Positions 8,902 to 14,659 of a DNA stretch of 18,967 bases are shown in pieces (positions within the stretch are counted from its first letter, which is position 1; each line of letters starts with the position of its first letter). The stretch lies in the NCBI GenBank assembly GCA_017382555.1, contig JAFOAB010000022.1, forward strand, positions 1 to 18,967. Direction: 5' to 3'. The translations under genes and the position numbers were made by a program. The notes below the pieces were generated by a model. It saw only the letters and a program-made list of their open reading frames with translations, did not search any database and was not told the DNA's origin. This DNA is from Clostridia bacterium (lineage in GTDB: Bacteria > Bacillota > Clostridia > Oscillospirales > CAG-272).

Positions 8902-10593
8902 ATGTCAGAAAACGGAATAGGCACCAATGAGGTGAAGGCGAGGGGCAAGGGGCTTGTTGTTTCGGGCGTTCTTGTCTACGGACTTTCCAATATTATAACC
9001 AAGGTAATAGGTCTGTTCTATAAGATACCCATGAACGACCTGCTTGGTGATACGGGTATGGCGTATTTTAATGCGGCATATACCGTTTACGTTCTTTTTT
9101 ATATGATATCAACGGCGGGGCTTCCCGTTGCCGTTTCCCGCCTTGTGGCGGAAAGCAGAGCGAAGGGCCGCTTCGATCAGGTAAAGAAGATATACAAGCT
9201 TACGCTTTTGCTGTTCTTCATTATCGGCGCGCTCGGTACGCTTGTGATGACGGCATTCTCCCGTCAGTTTGCGGGTGCGGTGGATGAAAAGGCGCAGACC
9301 TGCGTTATTGCGCTTGCGCCCACCTTGTTCCTTGTTTGCCTTTCAAGCGCGTTCCGCGGATATTTCCAGGGATTCAGAATGCTTATCCCAACGGGAATAT
9401 CGCAGGTGCTTGAATCCCTCGGTAAGCTTGTCATCGGTATGCTGCTTGCAAATTATGCAATCGCGCAGAACAAGCCCATTGAGGTGGTTGCGGCATACGG
9501 CATCTTCGGCATCACCGTCGGTGTGCTTGCGGGTCTCGGCTATCTGTGGATAACAAAAATGTTCTTCAAGCCCGCCATTTACGATGCGGAGTATTACGAG
9601 GAATTCGGTGAGAAGGGTGTAAGCGATTGCGACAGCGGTAAGACCATAGTGAAAAATCTTGCGGCGGTCGCCATTCCGATAACCATCAGCTCTTCAGTAA
9701 TGAGCCTCGCCTCTCTTATAGACACTCTCGTTATGCGCTCCCGCCTTGAGGTTTCGGGCATTCTTCCCGAAAGGGCGGTGGAGCTTTACGGCGCGTATAC
9801 CACGCAGTGCGTTTCTCTTTTCAATCTTCCGCCCGTGCTTATCTACCCCGTTGCGTACGTTATCGTGCCTCTTGTGGCGGAATGCATCGCAAGAAGGGAA
9901 AAGAAGCGTATGGATACGGTGCTTGATTCCTCCTTCCGTCTCACGGCAATGATAGCATTGCCATGTGCCTTTGGTATGTCTGCCATTGCGCGTTACATTC
10001 TGCCTGCGCTCTTTAACAGCGAAAGCAGTATTACAATGGCGCCGCTCCTTTCCGTTCTCGCATTTGCGGTGTTCTTTATGGGCGTGCTTGCAACCTCCAA
10101 CTGCGCGCTTCAGGCGGCAGGTAAGGAGACCCTCCCCATAATTTCCATGCTTGCGGGTGCGGCAACGAAGCTTGTTGCAAGCTTCATTTTGTGCGGTATT
10201 CCCGCCGTCGGCATCTACGGCACACCCATAAGCACCGTGCTTTGCTATGCCGTTGCAATGAGCCTTAATCTCTACTTTGTATATAAGCACGTCGGATTCA
10301 TTCCGTCGGTCAGAACGTCCTTCCTGCGTCCCGTTATTTCCGCCGCCGCTTGCGGTGGTGTTGCGTTTGCCGTATCCCGCCTTTGCGAGCGCTTTGTGTT
10401 TGCCGGCTCCGCTTCCGGCAGAATTGAAAACGCGCTTGTTACCGCAAGCGGCGTTTTCGCGGGTGTGCTGGTTTATGCGGTGCTGATATTCCGCTTGCGT
10501 GCCGTATCGCCCGAGGACGTGGAAATGCTTCCCAAGGGCAAAAAGCTCCTTTCCGTCTGCCGCAAGCTTCATTTGTTCCCAAAAGAAGCATAA
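8902..10593 (+). CDS. SpoVB/MurJ-type polyprenol-linked oligosaccharide flippase (YabM-like)
   Basis: A 563-residue integral membrane protein of the MOP exporter superfamily, with about 14 hydrophobic segments and few long hydrophilic loops. The N-terminus (GVLVYGLSNIITKVIGLFYKIPMNDLLGDTG in outline, about residues 19-49) and the following YFNAAYTVY and GLPVAVSRLVAE are characteristic of the SpoVB/YabM subgroup. These proteins are thought to flip lipid-linked cell-wall precursors, with SpoVB acting in spore cortex formation. Position also supports this: YabM precedes the yabO-yabP-yabQ-divIC block in Bacillus subtilis, as it does here. AAGGAAG lies about 8 bases before the ATG. Whether it is the sporulation-specific or the vegetative paralogue is not decidable here. 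Confidence 0.85.
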   Translation: MSENGIGTNEVKARGKGLVVSGVLVYGLSNIITKVIGLFYKIPMNDLLGDTGMAYFNAAYTVYVLFYMISTAGLPVAVSRLVAESRAKGRFDQVKKIYKLTLLLFFIIGALGTLVMTAFSRQFAGAVDEKAQTCVIALAPTLFLVCLSSAFRGYFQGFRMLIPTGISQVLESLGKLVIGMLLANYAIAQNKPIEVVAAYGIFGITVGVLAGLGYLWITKMFFKPAIYDAEYYEEFGEKGVSDCDSGKTIVKNLAAVAIPITISSSVMSLASLIDTLVMRSRLEVSGILPERAVELYGAYTTQCVSLFNLPPVLIYPVAYVIVPLVAECIARREKKRMDTVLDSSFRLTAMIALPCAFGMSAIARYILPALFNSESSITMAPLLSVLAFAVFFMGVLATSNCALQAAGKETLPIISMLAGAATKLVASFILCGIPAVGIYGTPISTVLCYAVAMSLNLYFVYKHVGFIPSVRTSFLRPVISAAACGGVAFAVSRLCERFVFAGSASGRIENALVTASGVFAGVLVYAVLIFRLRAVSPEDVEMLPKGKKLLSVCRKLHLFPKEA

Positions 10594-10661
10594 TTGACGC
10601 TTATTTGCAAAAATTGTGGCAAAAACGGCTTGTTTACAGCAAAAAAATATTAAAAATGCTC

Positions 10662-10690
10662 TTGATAAATTCAACAGCAAATGATATAAT
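10662..10690 (+). promoter_or_regulatory. Sigma-A promoter of hup
   Basis: TTGATA (10662-10667), a 17-base spacer and a perfect TATAAT (10685-10690), placed about 48 bases before the hup start in an AT-rich gap. The rest of the 145-base gap (10594-10738) contains only AT-rich sequence and the hup ribosome site AGGAAAGAG. No convincing terminator follows the flippase gene. Confidence 0.85.
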
Positions 10691-10738
10691 TGTAATGTTA
10701 AAAAACAAGTCGTAAGACAAAGTGAAAGGAAAGAGAAA

Positions 10739-11011
10739 ATGAACAAGACTGAGCTTATTGATGCAGTTGCAAAGAAGGGCGAGCTTACCAAGAAGGATGC
10801 AGAGAAGGCTGTAAACACTGTTCTCGATGCAGTTACCGACGCACTCGCAGCAGGCGAGAAGATCCAGATCGTTAACTTCGGTACCTTCGAGGTTAAGACC
10901 CGTGCAGCAAGAACCGGCAGAAACCCCAAGACCGGAGAGGCTATGGAGATCGCCGCTTCCAAGACCCCCGCATTCACCGCAGGCAAGGGCCTCAAGGACG
11001 CTGTTAAGTAA
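10739..11011 (+). CDS. hup: HU family DNA-binding protein
   Basis: 90 residues, the normal HU length. It begins MNKTELIDAVAKKGELTKKDAEKAV and carries the family signature around GFGTFEV-type residues (here NFGTFEVKTRAARTGRNPKTGE in outline, about 46-67), including the proline-bearing DNA-intercalating arm tip RNPKTG. HU is a dimeric nucleoid protein that bends DNA. Codon use is biased toward common codons compared with its neighbours, as expected for an abundant protein. It has its own strong promoter and is closed by a terminator hairpin, so most transcripts are probably monocistronic. Confidence 0.97.
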   Translation: MNKTELIDAVAKKGELTKKDAEKAVNTVLDAVTDALAAGEKIQIVNFGTFEVKTRAARTGRNPKTGEAMEIAASKTPAFTAGKGLKDAVK

Positions 11012-11028
11012 TCAAAATATTGGCAAAA

Positions 11029-11070
11029 GGGGCTGTGGCAACATAATATTGCTTCAGCCCCAAACTTTTT
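11029..11070 (+). terminator. Rho-independent terminator after hup
   Basis: GGGGCTG (11029-11035) pairs with CAGCCCC (11055-11061). GCAA (11038-11041) pairs with TTGC (11049-11052) above one mismatch and one G-U pair. The tail is AAAC then five Ts ending at 11070. It ends only 8 bases before the rqcP start codon. Confidence 0.85.
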
Positions 11071-11078
11071 AAATCGAA

Positions 11079-11324
11079 ATGAGAATAGACAAGTTTTTAA
11101 AGGTGGCGCGCCTTATAAAGCGCAGAACCGTTGCAAACGATGCCTGCGGTGCAGAGCACGTTTTTGTTAACGGCAGAGTGGTCAAGCCCTCATACGACGT
11201 TAAGCCCGGTGATATCATCGAGATAGCCTTCGGCGGCAGAACGCTCAAGGTGCGAGTAACCGAAATTAAGGACAGCACCAAAAAGGCGGATGCGGGCACT
11301 ATGTACGAGGTAATAGATCAGTAA
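11079..11324 (+). CDS. rqcP: RNA-binding S4 domain protein RqcP (YabO-like)
   Basis: 81 residues, made of one S4 RNA-binding domain. MRIDKFLKVARLIKRRTVAND at the start and VFVNGRVVKPSYDVKPGD (about 29-46) match the family closely along its full length, so the start is secure. RqcP acts with RqcH in ribosome-associated quality control, stabilising tRNA in the P site during alanine-tail addition. It keeps the conserved position before yabP-yabQ-divIC. Oddly there is no visible Shine-Dalgarno sequence: the 8 bases before the ATG are AT-rich and directly follow the U-tract of the hup terminator, so expression depends on readthrough or on an unseen promoter. Confidence 0.92.
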   Translation: MRIDKFLKVARLIKRRTVANDACGAEHVFVNGRVVKPSYDVKPGDIIEIAFGGRTLKVRVTEIKDSTKKADAGTMYEVIDQ

Positions 11325-11360
11325 CTTTCAACCACTTGATCCTTCGCTTTTAGTCCGCAT

Positions 11361-11425
11361 TAGTCATCCGTGAGGAGCGATGTGACCGAAGGAGCTGCGG
11401 AATCCTCGCTTGAGGATGACGGGCG
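11361..11425. repeat. Dispersed short palindromic repeat (REP-like)
   Basis: GTCATCC (11363-11369) and GGATGAC (11414-11420) form terminal inverted repeats around an interior containing GAGGAGCGATGTGACCGAAG-type sequence and CCTCGC. This pattern, GTCATYC ... gAGGAGCGA ... GGATGAC, resembles a family of interspersed non-coding repeats common in clostridial genomes. No second copy occurs in this window, so the repeat status rests on recognition and needs the rest of the genome. It lies between rqcP and yabP. Confidence 0.55.
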
Positions 11426-11459
11426 GTTTGATTGTCGGTTCTTTTTTACCGTTCTTCGG

Positions 11460-11467
11460 CATAAGAT
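11460..11467 (+). promoter_or_regulatory. Possible sporulation-sigma (sigma-E/K-like) -10 box before yabP
   Basis: CATAAGAT fits the loose CATANNNT -10 pattern of mother-cell sigma factors and would start transcription about 20 bases before the yabP ATG. In Bacillus subtilis yabP-yabQ are transcribed in sporulation by sigma-E. No convincing matching -35 element was found, so this is weak. The rest of 11325-11493 holds the palindromic repeat and the yabP ribosome site. Confidence 0.2.
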
Positions 11468-11493
11468 TTACAAAATGCCTGAGGACGGAAAAT

Positions 11494-11793
11494 ATGAACG
11501 CAAATTATATATCTAAAAAGGATGAAGCAAAGGCGGAGCATACAGTGCTTCTTGACGGCAGGGAAAGGCTTATCATAAGCGGTGTAACGGACGTTACGGC
11601 GTTTGATGACAGCTGTGTGTGTCTTGATACCGTATGCGGTCTTTTGGATATTGAGGGAAGCGCGCTTGCCGTGCAGGATCTTTCCCTTGCCGAGGGTAAG
11701 GTCAGCGTTACCGGCAGGGTGGGTGGACTTTGGTATTCTGAAAAGAAGCAAAAATCCGAAAAACGCGGATTTTTTGCCATTGGAAAGCGCTGA
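11494..11793 (+). CDS. yabP: Sporulation protein YabP
   Basis: 99 residues from the ATG at 11494, close to the 100 residues of Bacillus subtilis YabP. The open frame runs further upstream to a TTG at 11410, but that lies inside the palindromic repeat. The ATG at 11494 has GAGGACGGA (11481-11489) at a good distance, and the sequence from there (HTVLLDGRERLIISGVTDVTAFDD, about 16-39 in outline) matches the family. YabP is a small spore-formation protein that works with YabQ. The stop overlaps the yabQ start as TGATG, so translation is probably coupled. Confidence 0.88.
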   Translation: MNANYISKKDEAKAEHTVLLDGRERLIISGVTDVTAFDDSCVCLDTVCGLLDIEGSALAVQDLSLAEGKVSVTGRVGGLWYSEKKQKSEKRGFFAIGKR

Positions 11794-12395
11794 TGCAGGT
11801 TAAAATAAGCGACCAGCTTGCGCTGTTTCTTGCATCCTTTATTTGCGGATGTGTGCTTTCCGTGTTTTACGATCTGATAAGGATGACACGGATGTGGGTA
11901 GGGGTGGATTACGGCGGCCTTAACCTGCCGAAAAGGGAAGAGCTGCATCCGCCTTTACTAAAATCGAAAGCTAAAAAAATACGGTCCGTGGCAAGGGGGC
12001 GCGCACTTGACGTGCTTGTGCTTTGCGGTGATGTGCTGTTCTTTATCGTTGCCGCATTCGCTATGCTGTGCGTGTTCTTCAATTACGGCGGCAAGGTTCG
12101 CGGCTCGGCAATCTTCGTTGCCGCTTGCGGATTTCTTGCCTGTCATTTCACCGTGGGAGAGGCGGTTATGCGGATATTCGGGCTTATAAGGCTCGCCGGC
12201 GGAATCGCGTTCGAATACGTTGCGTTTTTTGCGATGTGGCCCGTAAGGCGGCTTCTGCTCCCCGTACTGCGGAGAGTGGCGAGGAGCGTTATCGGCGTAA
12301 TACGGATCGTGTATTTACGAATTTATACAAAAAGAACGGAAGAAAAGCTACTGGGCGAACTTTGCGGTCTGCGTGAAGAGAGGTTCGAGGGGTAA
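11793..12395 (+). CDS. yabQ: Spore cortex biosynthesis protein YabQ
   Basis: 200 residues with about four hydrophobic segments: about 8-27 (LALFLASFICGCVLSVFYDL), 70-92 (VLVLCGDVLFFIVAAFAMLC), 103-122, and 133-158. The first segment followed by IRMTR is typical of YabQ. The protein is required for cortex formation in Bacillus subtilis and sits in the mother-cell membrane around the forespore. The hydrophilic loop between the first two segments and the basic C-terminal tail also fit. The start overlaps yabP by one base; its stop is one base before the divIC ATG. Confidence 0.88.
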   Translation: MQVKISDQLALFLASFICGCVLSVFYDLIRMTRMWVGVDYGGLNLPKREELHPPLLKSKAKKIRSVARGRALDVLVLCGDVLFFIVAAFAMLCVFFNYGGKVRGSAIFVAACGFLACHFTVGEAVMRIFGLIRLAGGIAFEYVAFFAMWPVRRLLLPVLRRVARSVIGVIRIVYLRIYTKRTEEKLLGELCGLREERFEG

Positions 12396-12396
12396 T

Positions 12397-12684
12397 ATGA
12401 AAAGCAAACAGAGGGGAACAGCGCTTATCATAAAGGTGCTTGCCGTATTTTTTGCGGTGATCGGCATTTTTACCGTTATGCGCCTTCAGCTGAAGAGAAA
12501 CGAGCTGTTAAAGGAAATAGAGGCGCTTAAGGAAAGCTATGACGGCAATATGGCTGTTATCGAGGAGCTGAAGGAGGATCTGGAGGCGCCGATCGATCTG
12601 CAGTATATCATCCGTGTGGCGAGGGAAAAGCTTGGGCTTTGTATGCCTCACGAAATAGTATTCTATAACGACCTTGCGGATTAA
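12397..12684 (+). CDS. divIC: Septum formation initiator, FtsL/DivIC family
   Basis: 95 residues from the ATG at 12397. It has a short basic N-terminus, one transmembrane helix (about residues 10-30, ALIIKVLAVFFAVIGIFTVM), then a coiled coil (about 32-60) and the family's C-terminal motif (YIIRVAREKLGLCMPHEIVFYN in outline). DivIC is a bitopic divisome protein that works with FtsL and DivIB/FtsQ. A GTG at 12373 would add 8 residues inside yabQ, but the ATG right after the yabQ stop, with GAGG sequence upstream, fits better. Following yabQ is the conserved arrangement; the yabR and spoIIE genes that often come next are absent. Confidence 0.9.
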   Translation: MKSKQRGTALIIKVLAVFFAVIGIFTVMRLQLKRNELLKEIEALKESYDGNMAVIEELKEDLEAPIDLQYIIRVAREKLGLCMPHEIVFYNDLAD

Positions 12685-12705
12685 ACGGACGTTGGAGGAA
12701 GTAAA

Positions 12706-12912
12706 ATGAAAAAGACGATAGCTGTTATTTTGATGCTGGCGCTGCTTTTGCTTGCGCTTGCCGCTTGCACCGATGGGGATGCCGTTACTGATGCACCCGA
12801 CAATGAGCCTACCTATACTGCGGAGGCGGATACGGATGAGGGCACGCCCGATACTACAGATGCCGAAACAACGGGAAGCGAGGGCTTTGACCTTCCTATG
12901 GTACCCGTTTAA
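12706..12912 (+). CDS. Small lipoprotein with low-complexity acidic/Thr tail
   Basis: 68 residues. A lipoprotein signal peptide (MKK, a leucine/alanine core, then LAAC with the acylated Cys at 21) is followed by about 47 residues rich in Asp, Glu, Thr and Pro with no recognisable domain. GTTGGAGG upstream of the ATG is a good ribosome site, and the gap from divIC is 21 bases, so it probably joins that transcript. The function is unknown. The mature part looks intrinsically disordered. A similar but unrelated-length lipoprotein lies at 13308. Confidence 0.8.
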   Translation: MKKTIAVILMLALLLLALAACTDGDAVTDAPDNEPTYTAEADTDEGTPDTTDAETTGSEGFDLPMVPV

Positions 12913-12930
12913 TAACAAAGGAGAAGTACA

Positions 12931-13203
12931 ATGGCAGGAATTACAGAAAAGCTGAAGAAGATTTTCACAAAGGGATCTGAGACGCACGAATACGTGCTTA
13001 ACGTGGAGGGTATGAAGTGCGAGCATTGCTCTGCACGCATAGTCACCGTGCTTAATAAGCTTGACGGCGTGGAGGCAACTGCGGACGTAGCGGCAAAGAC
13101 GGTTACTCTGCGCACCAATATCGAGCTTAACGACGAGTTTCTTAAGGAGACCGTTGCAAAGGTCGGCGATTTCGTCGTTACCTCGGTAAATAAAATTAAG
13201 TAA
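12931..13203 (+). CDS. Heavy-metal-associated (HMA) domain protein
   Basis: 90 residues: a charged, helical N-terminal lead of about 18 residues (MAGITEKLKKIFTKGSET), then one HMA ferredoxin-like domain. The metal site is GMKCEHCSARI with cysteines at 30 and 33. The family includes CopZ-type Cu(I) chaperones and domains of P-type ATPases; HMA proteins bind soft metals such as Cu, Zn or Cd. No metal ATPase or metal regulator lies in the window. CopZ is usually about 70 residues, so the amphipathic lead is an addition. AAAGGAG upstream of the ATG is a good ribosome site, and it lies 18 bases after the small lipoprotein. Confidence 0.85.
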   Translation: MAGITEKLKKIFTKGSETHEYVLNVEGMKCEHCSARIVTVLNKLDGVEATADVAAKTVTLRTNIELNDEFLKETVAKVGDFVVTSVNKIK

Positions 13204-13242
13204 AAGCGTGTAAAAAACAAAAATACGGGCACAATAAAGTTG

Positions 13243-13280
13243 CGCCGTACCTTCGTTTACGGAGGTACGGCGACTTTTGT
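13243..13280 (+). terminator. Rho-independent terminator after the HMA gene
   Basis: CGCCGTACC (13243-13251) pairs with GGTACGGCG (13264-13272). The stem extends inward by TTCG/CGGA pairing (one G-U) to a TTTA loop, giving about 13 pairs. The tail ACTTTTGTTTT follows. It separates the HMA gene from the second lipoprotein. Confidence 0.85.
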
Positions 13281-13307
13281 TTTCGATGCTTTGATGGAGG
13301 CAGTAAA

Positions 13308-13640
13308 ATGAGATCCAAGCTGCTGTTAGTGCCCTTTTTGTTTTTTGCGGTAATGCTTGTCCTCTGCTCATGCGGTATGGGACCTGCGGACGGAACGTCC
13401 GATATGGCGGGTGTACCGACAAACGGAGTTGCACCGTCCACAGAAAAAACGGATGCGGTCATAGGCGGTACGGACCGTACCGATATGCCCGAGCTTACCA
13501 CCGCACCGGGAGAGGCGACCGACGTGCCGACAACGGACGTAACGTCGGATATGGTAACGGAAAGCGATAGGTTTACCGAGCCTCCGCTTACTACGGCTCC
13601 CGCAACTACTCCCGCAGTTCGCCCGCCCGAGGGGAAGTGA
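13308..13640 (+). CDS. Small lipoprotein with Thr/Asp/Pro-rich low-complexity tail
   Basis: 110 residues. The signal peptide (MRSK plus a hydrophobic core) ends in LCSC, with the likely lipidated Cys at 22. The -2 cysteine is unusual, so processing is somewhat uncertain. The remaining 88 residues are mostly Thr, Asp, Pro, Gly, Val and Met with no known domain, ending in APATTPAVRPPEGK. TGGAGG upstream of the ATG is a good ribosome site. The gene begins about 30 bases after a terminator and no clear promoter is seen in between. The function is unknown; a disordered cell-surface tail is the most that can be said. Confidence 0.7.
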   Translation: MRSKLLLVPFLFFAVMLVLCSCGMGPADGTSDMAGVPTNGVAPSTEKTDAVIGGTDRTDMPELTTAPGEATDVPTTDVTSDMVTESDRFTEPPLTTAPATTPAVRPPEGK

Positions 13641-13694
13641 GGGAAATTCACATATTGTTTACAAAGCCGTCATTATTTTGTAGCAATTGTGGGT

Positions 13695-13799
13695 TATACT
13701 GATATCAAGCAAACGGAGCTCCCACGGGAGAACGTACTGCAAGTCAGTAAAAAACCGCGGTAATGCGCTTGTACCTCGCGCATTACCGCGGTTTTCTGT
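13695..13799 (+). ncRNA. Candidate small structured RNA ending in a strong terminator
   Basis: The stretch lies in the 161-base gap between the lipoprotein and the minus-strand kinase gene. A TATACT box (13695-13700) could serve as a -10, though its -35 is poor. Alternatively TTTACA (13658-13663) with TAGCAA 17 bases on could start further upstream. Pairings seen are ACTGAT (13698-13703) with GTCAGT (13743-13748), GCA (13709-13711) with TGC (13738-13740), ACG (13713-13715) with CGT (13733-13735), and CTCC (13719-13722) with GGAG (13727-13730). These are nested. The RNA would end at the 18-bp hairpin. If transcription starts just after TATACT, the outer ACTGAT arm would not be in the RNA. No known family was recognised; it may equally be just the 3' UTR of the lipoprotein mRNA. 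Confidence 0.3.
13751..13795. terminator. Bidirectional rho-independent terminator, perfect 18-bp stem
   Basis: AAAACCGCGGTAATGCGC (13751-13768) and GCGCATTACCGCGGTTTT (13778-13795) are exact reverse complements around a 9-base loop. On the minus strand the stem is followed by a run of six Ts (complement of 13749-13754), ending the kinase gene at 13802. On the plus strand it ends in TTTTCT. It serves the two convergent transcripts. Confidence 0.9.
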
Positions 13800-13801
13800 C
13801 C

Positions 13802-14497
13802 TTATTTCATTCCGTTGAGCGAGACGTGAGCCGCCTCGGGGTCCATATTGCATTTCAGTTGGTACACGGGTACCTGCGTAAGAATGTCGGAAAGCAGAGT
13901 GAGGAATTTTTCTCCCCTCTCCTCGGAAAAGCTGCGTACCGTCTGTTGCATAATAAGCGGCAGGGAGGTAAAAGGCGAGATGCGGGAGATGGAGTTTGCC
14001 TCCGCGCGCTCGATAAACGCAATGCCCTTTACGGGGTAAAGACGGTTCTCGCTGATATCGTGCTTGCCGGAGAAGGGTGTGCCACAGCACATAATGCCTT
14101 CGTCCGTAATTCGTAGTGCGGGCTTATCGTCGTTGATAATTACGGCATCCTTGCCGAATTCCTTCAGCCACAGCGAGGTATGCGTGGATTTGCCCGTGCC
14201 GCTGTCTGCAGAAAAGAGATATGCCTCGCCATTGTAAGCAACGGCGCTGGAGTGAAGCATTATTCCGCCGTAGTCCACGAGGCGATGGTAGAATGCTGAG
14301 CCCGCAAGGAGATATTCGCATTCCTCGGGCGTGAGGTTTGGATTTTCCTCGCAAAAATCGGCAAATACCTTTTCGGGGATTCTTATTACAATATCGGCAA
14401 CAAGCTCACTGCTTGCTGCGTATTTTTCGGCACGTGAGCGGAGCATGCCGTACATCGGCTCCATATCGACGGTCAGTCCCGCAAATGAGTAATTCAT
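13802..14497 (-). CDS. Orphan HPr-kinase-like P-loop protein
   Basis: 231 residues. An N-terminal alpha/beta part of about 78 residues precedes a region like the catalytic domain of HPr(Ser) kinase/phosphorylase: GIMLHSSAVAYNGEAYLFS (78-96), a P-loop ADSGTGKST (97-105) and INDDKPALR (121-129), where DD resembles the catalytic acidic pair. The first P-loop glycine is alanine. It is shorter than true HprK (about 310 residues) and lacks its N-terminal domain. Similar stand-alone proteins occur in Clostridia, some near radical SAM/RiPP loci, but no such partner is in this window, so the substrate is unknown. AAGGAG (14503-14508, minus strand) supports the start. It is divergent from the xre operon and ends at the 18-bp terminator. 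Confidence 0.7.
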   Translation of the reverse strand: MNYSFAGLTVDMEPMYGMLRSRAEKYAASSELVADIVIRIPEKVFADFCEENPNLTPEECEYLLAGSAFYHRLVDYGGIMLHSSAVAYNGEAYLFSADSGTGKSTHTSLWLKEFGKDAVIINDDKPALRITDEGIMCCGTPFSGKHDISENRLYPVKGIAFIERAEANSISRISPFTSLPLIMQQTVRSFSEERGEKFLTLLSDILTQVPVYQLKCNMDPEAAHVSLNGMK

Positions 14498-14523
14498 ATC
14501 GGCTCCTTAAAAGAAGATATATT

Positions 14524-14552
14524 ATTTTACCACATAGTTTAAAAAAACGCAA
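14524..14552 (-). promoter_or_regulatory. Sigma-A promoter of the HPr-kinase-like gene
   Basis: Read on the minus strand: TTGCGT (14552-14547), 17 bases, TAAAAT (14529-14524), about 27 bases before the ATG. It is back to back with the xre promoter, 45 bases between the two -35 boxes. Confidence 0.7.
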
Positions 14553-14597
14553 TACCGCGAAAAATGAAAAATATTTCACAAAAAAACGGAAATTCGG

Positions 14598-14626
14598 TTG
14601 ACACGAAAAAGCGCGGATGGTAGAAT
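14598..14626 (+). promoter_or_regulatory. Sigma-A promoter of the xre-maf-immA operon
   Basis: A perfect TTGACA (14598-14603), a 17-base spacer and TAGAAT (14621-14626). The start of transcription would fall inside the palindrome that begins at 14627. Confidence 0.88.
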
Positions 14627-14647
14627 TAATATGTATATTACATATTA
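14627..14647. promoter_or_regulatory. Perfect 21-bp palindrome, probable operator of the XRE regulator
   Basis: Arms TAATATGTA (14627-14635) and TACATATTA (14639-14647) are exact reverse complements around the three bases TAT. It abuts the -10 box, covers the expected transcription start and touches the ribosome site AAGGAGAG. Such placement is typical of an autorepressor operator for a dimeric XRE protein; the binding itself is inferred. Confidence 0.75.
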
Positions 14648-14659
14648 AGGAGAGACATT

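Noticed and set aside
9694..10995. 433-residue minus-strand frame spanning the flippase 3' end, the hup promoter and hup
   Set aside because: It runs antisense through a clear sigma-A promoter and two real genes, with a composition typical of antisense shadows.
13751..13795. T-box or riboswitch expression platform, suggested by the CCGCGG sequence
   Set aside because: The conserved T-box antiterminator sequence and a specifier stem are absent, and no gene on the plus strand follows it; it is a terminator for convergent transcripts.
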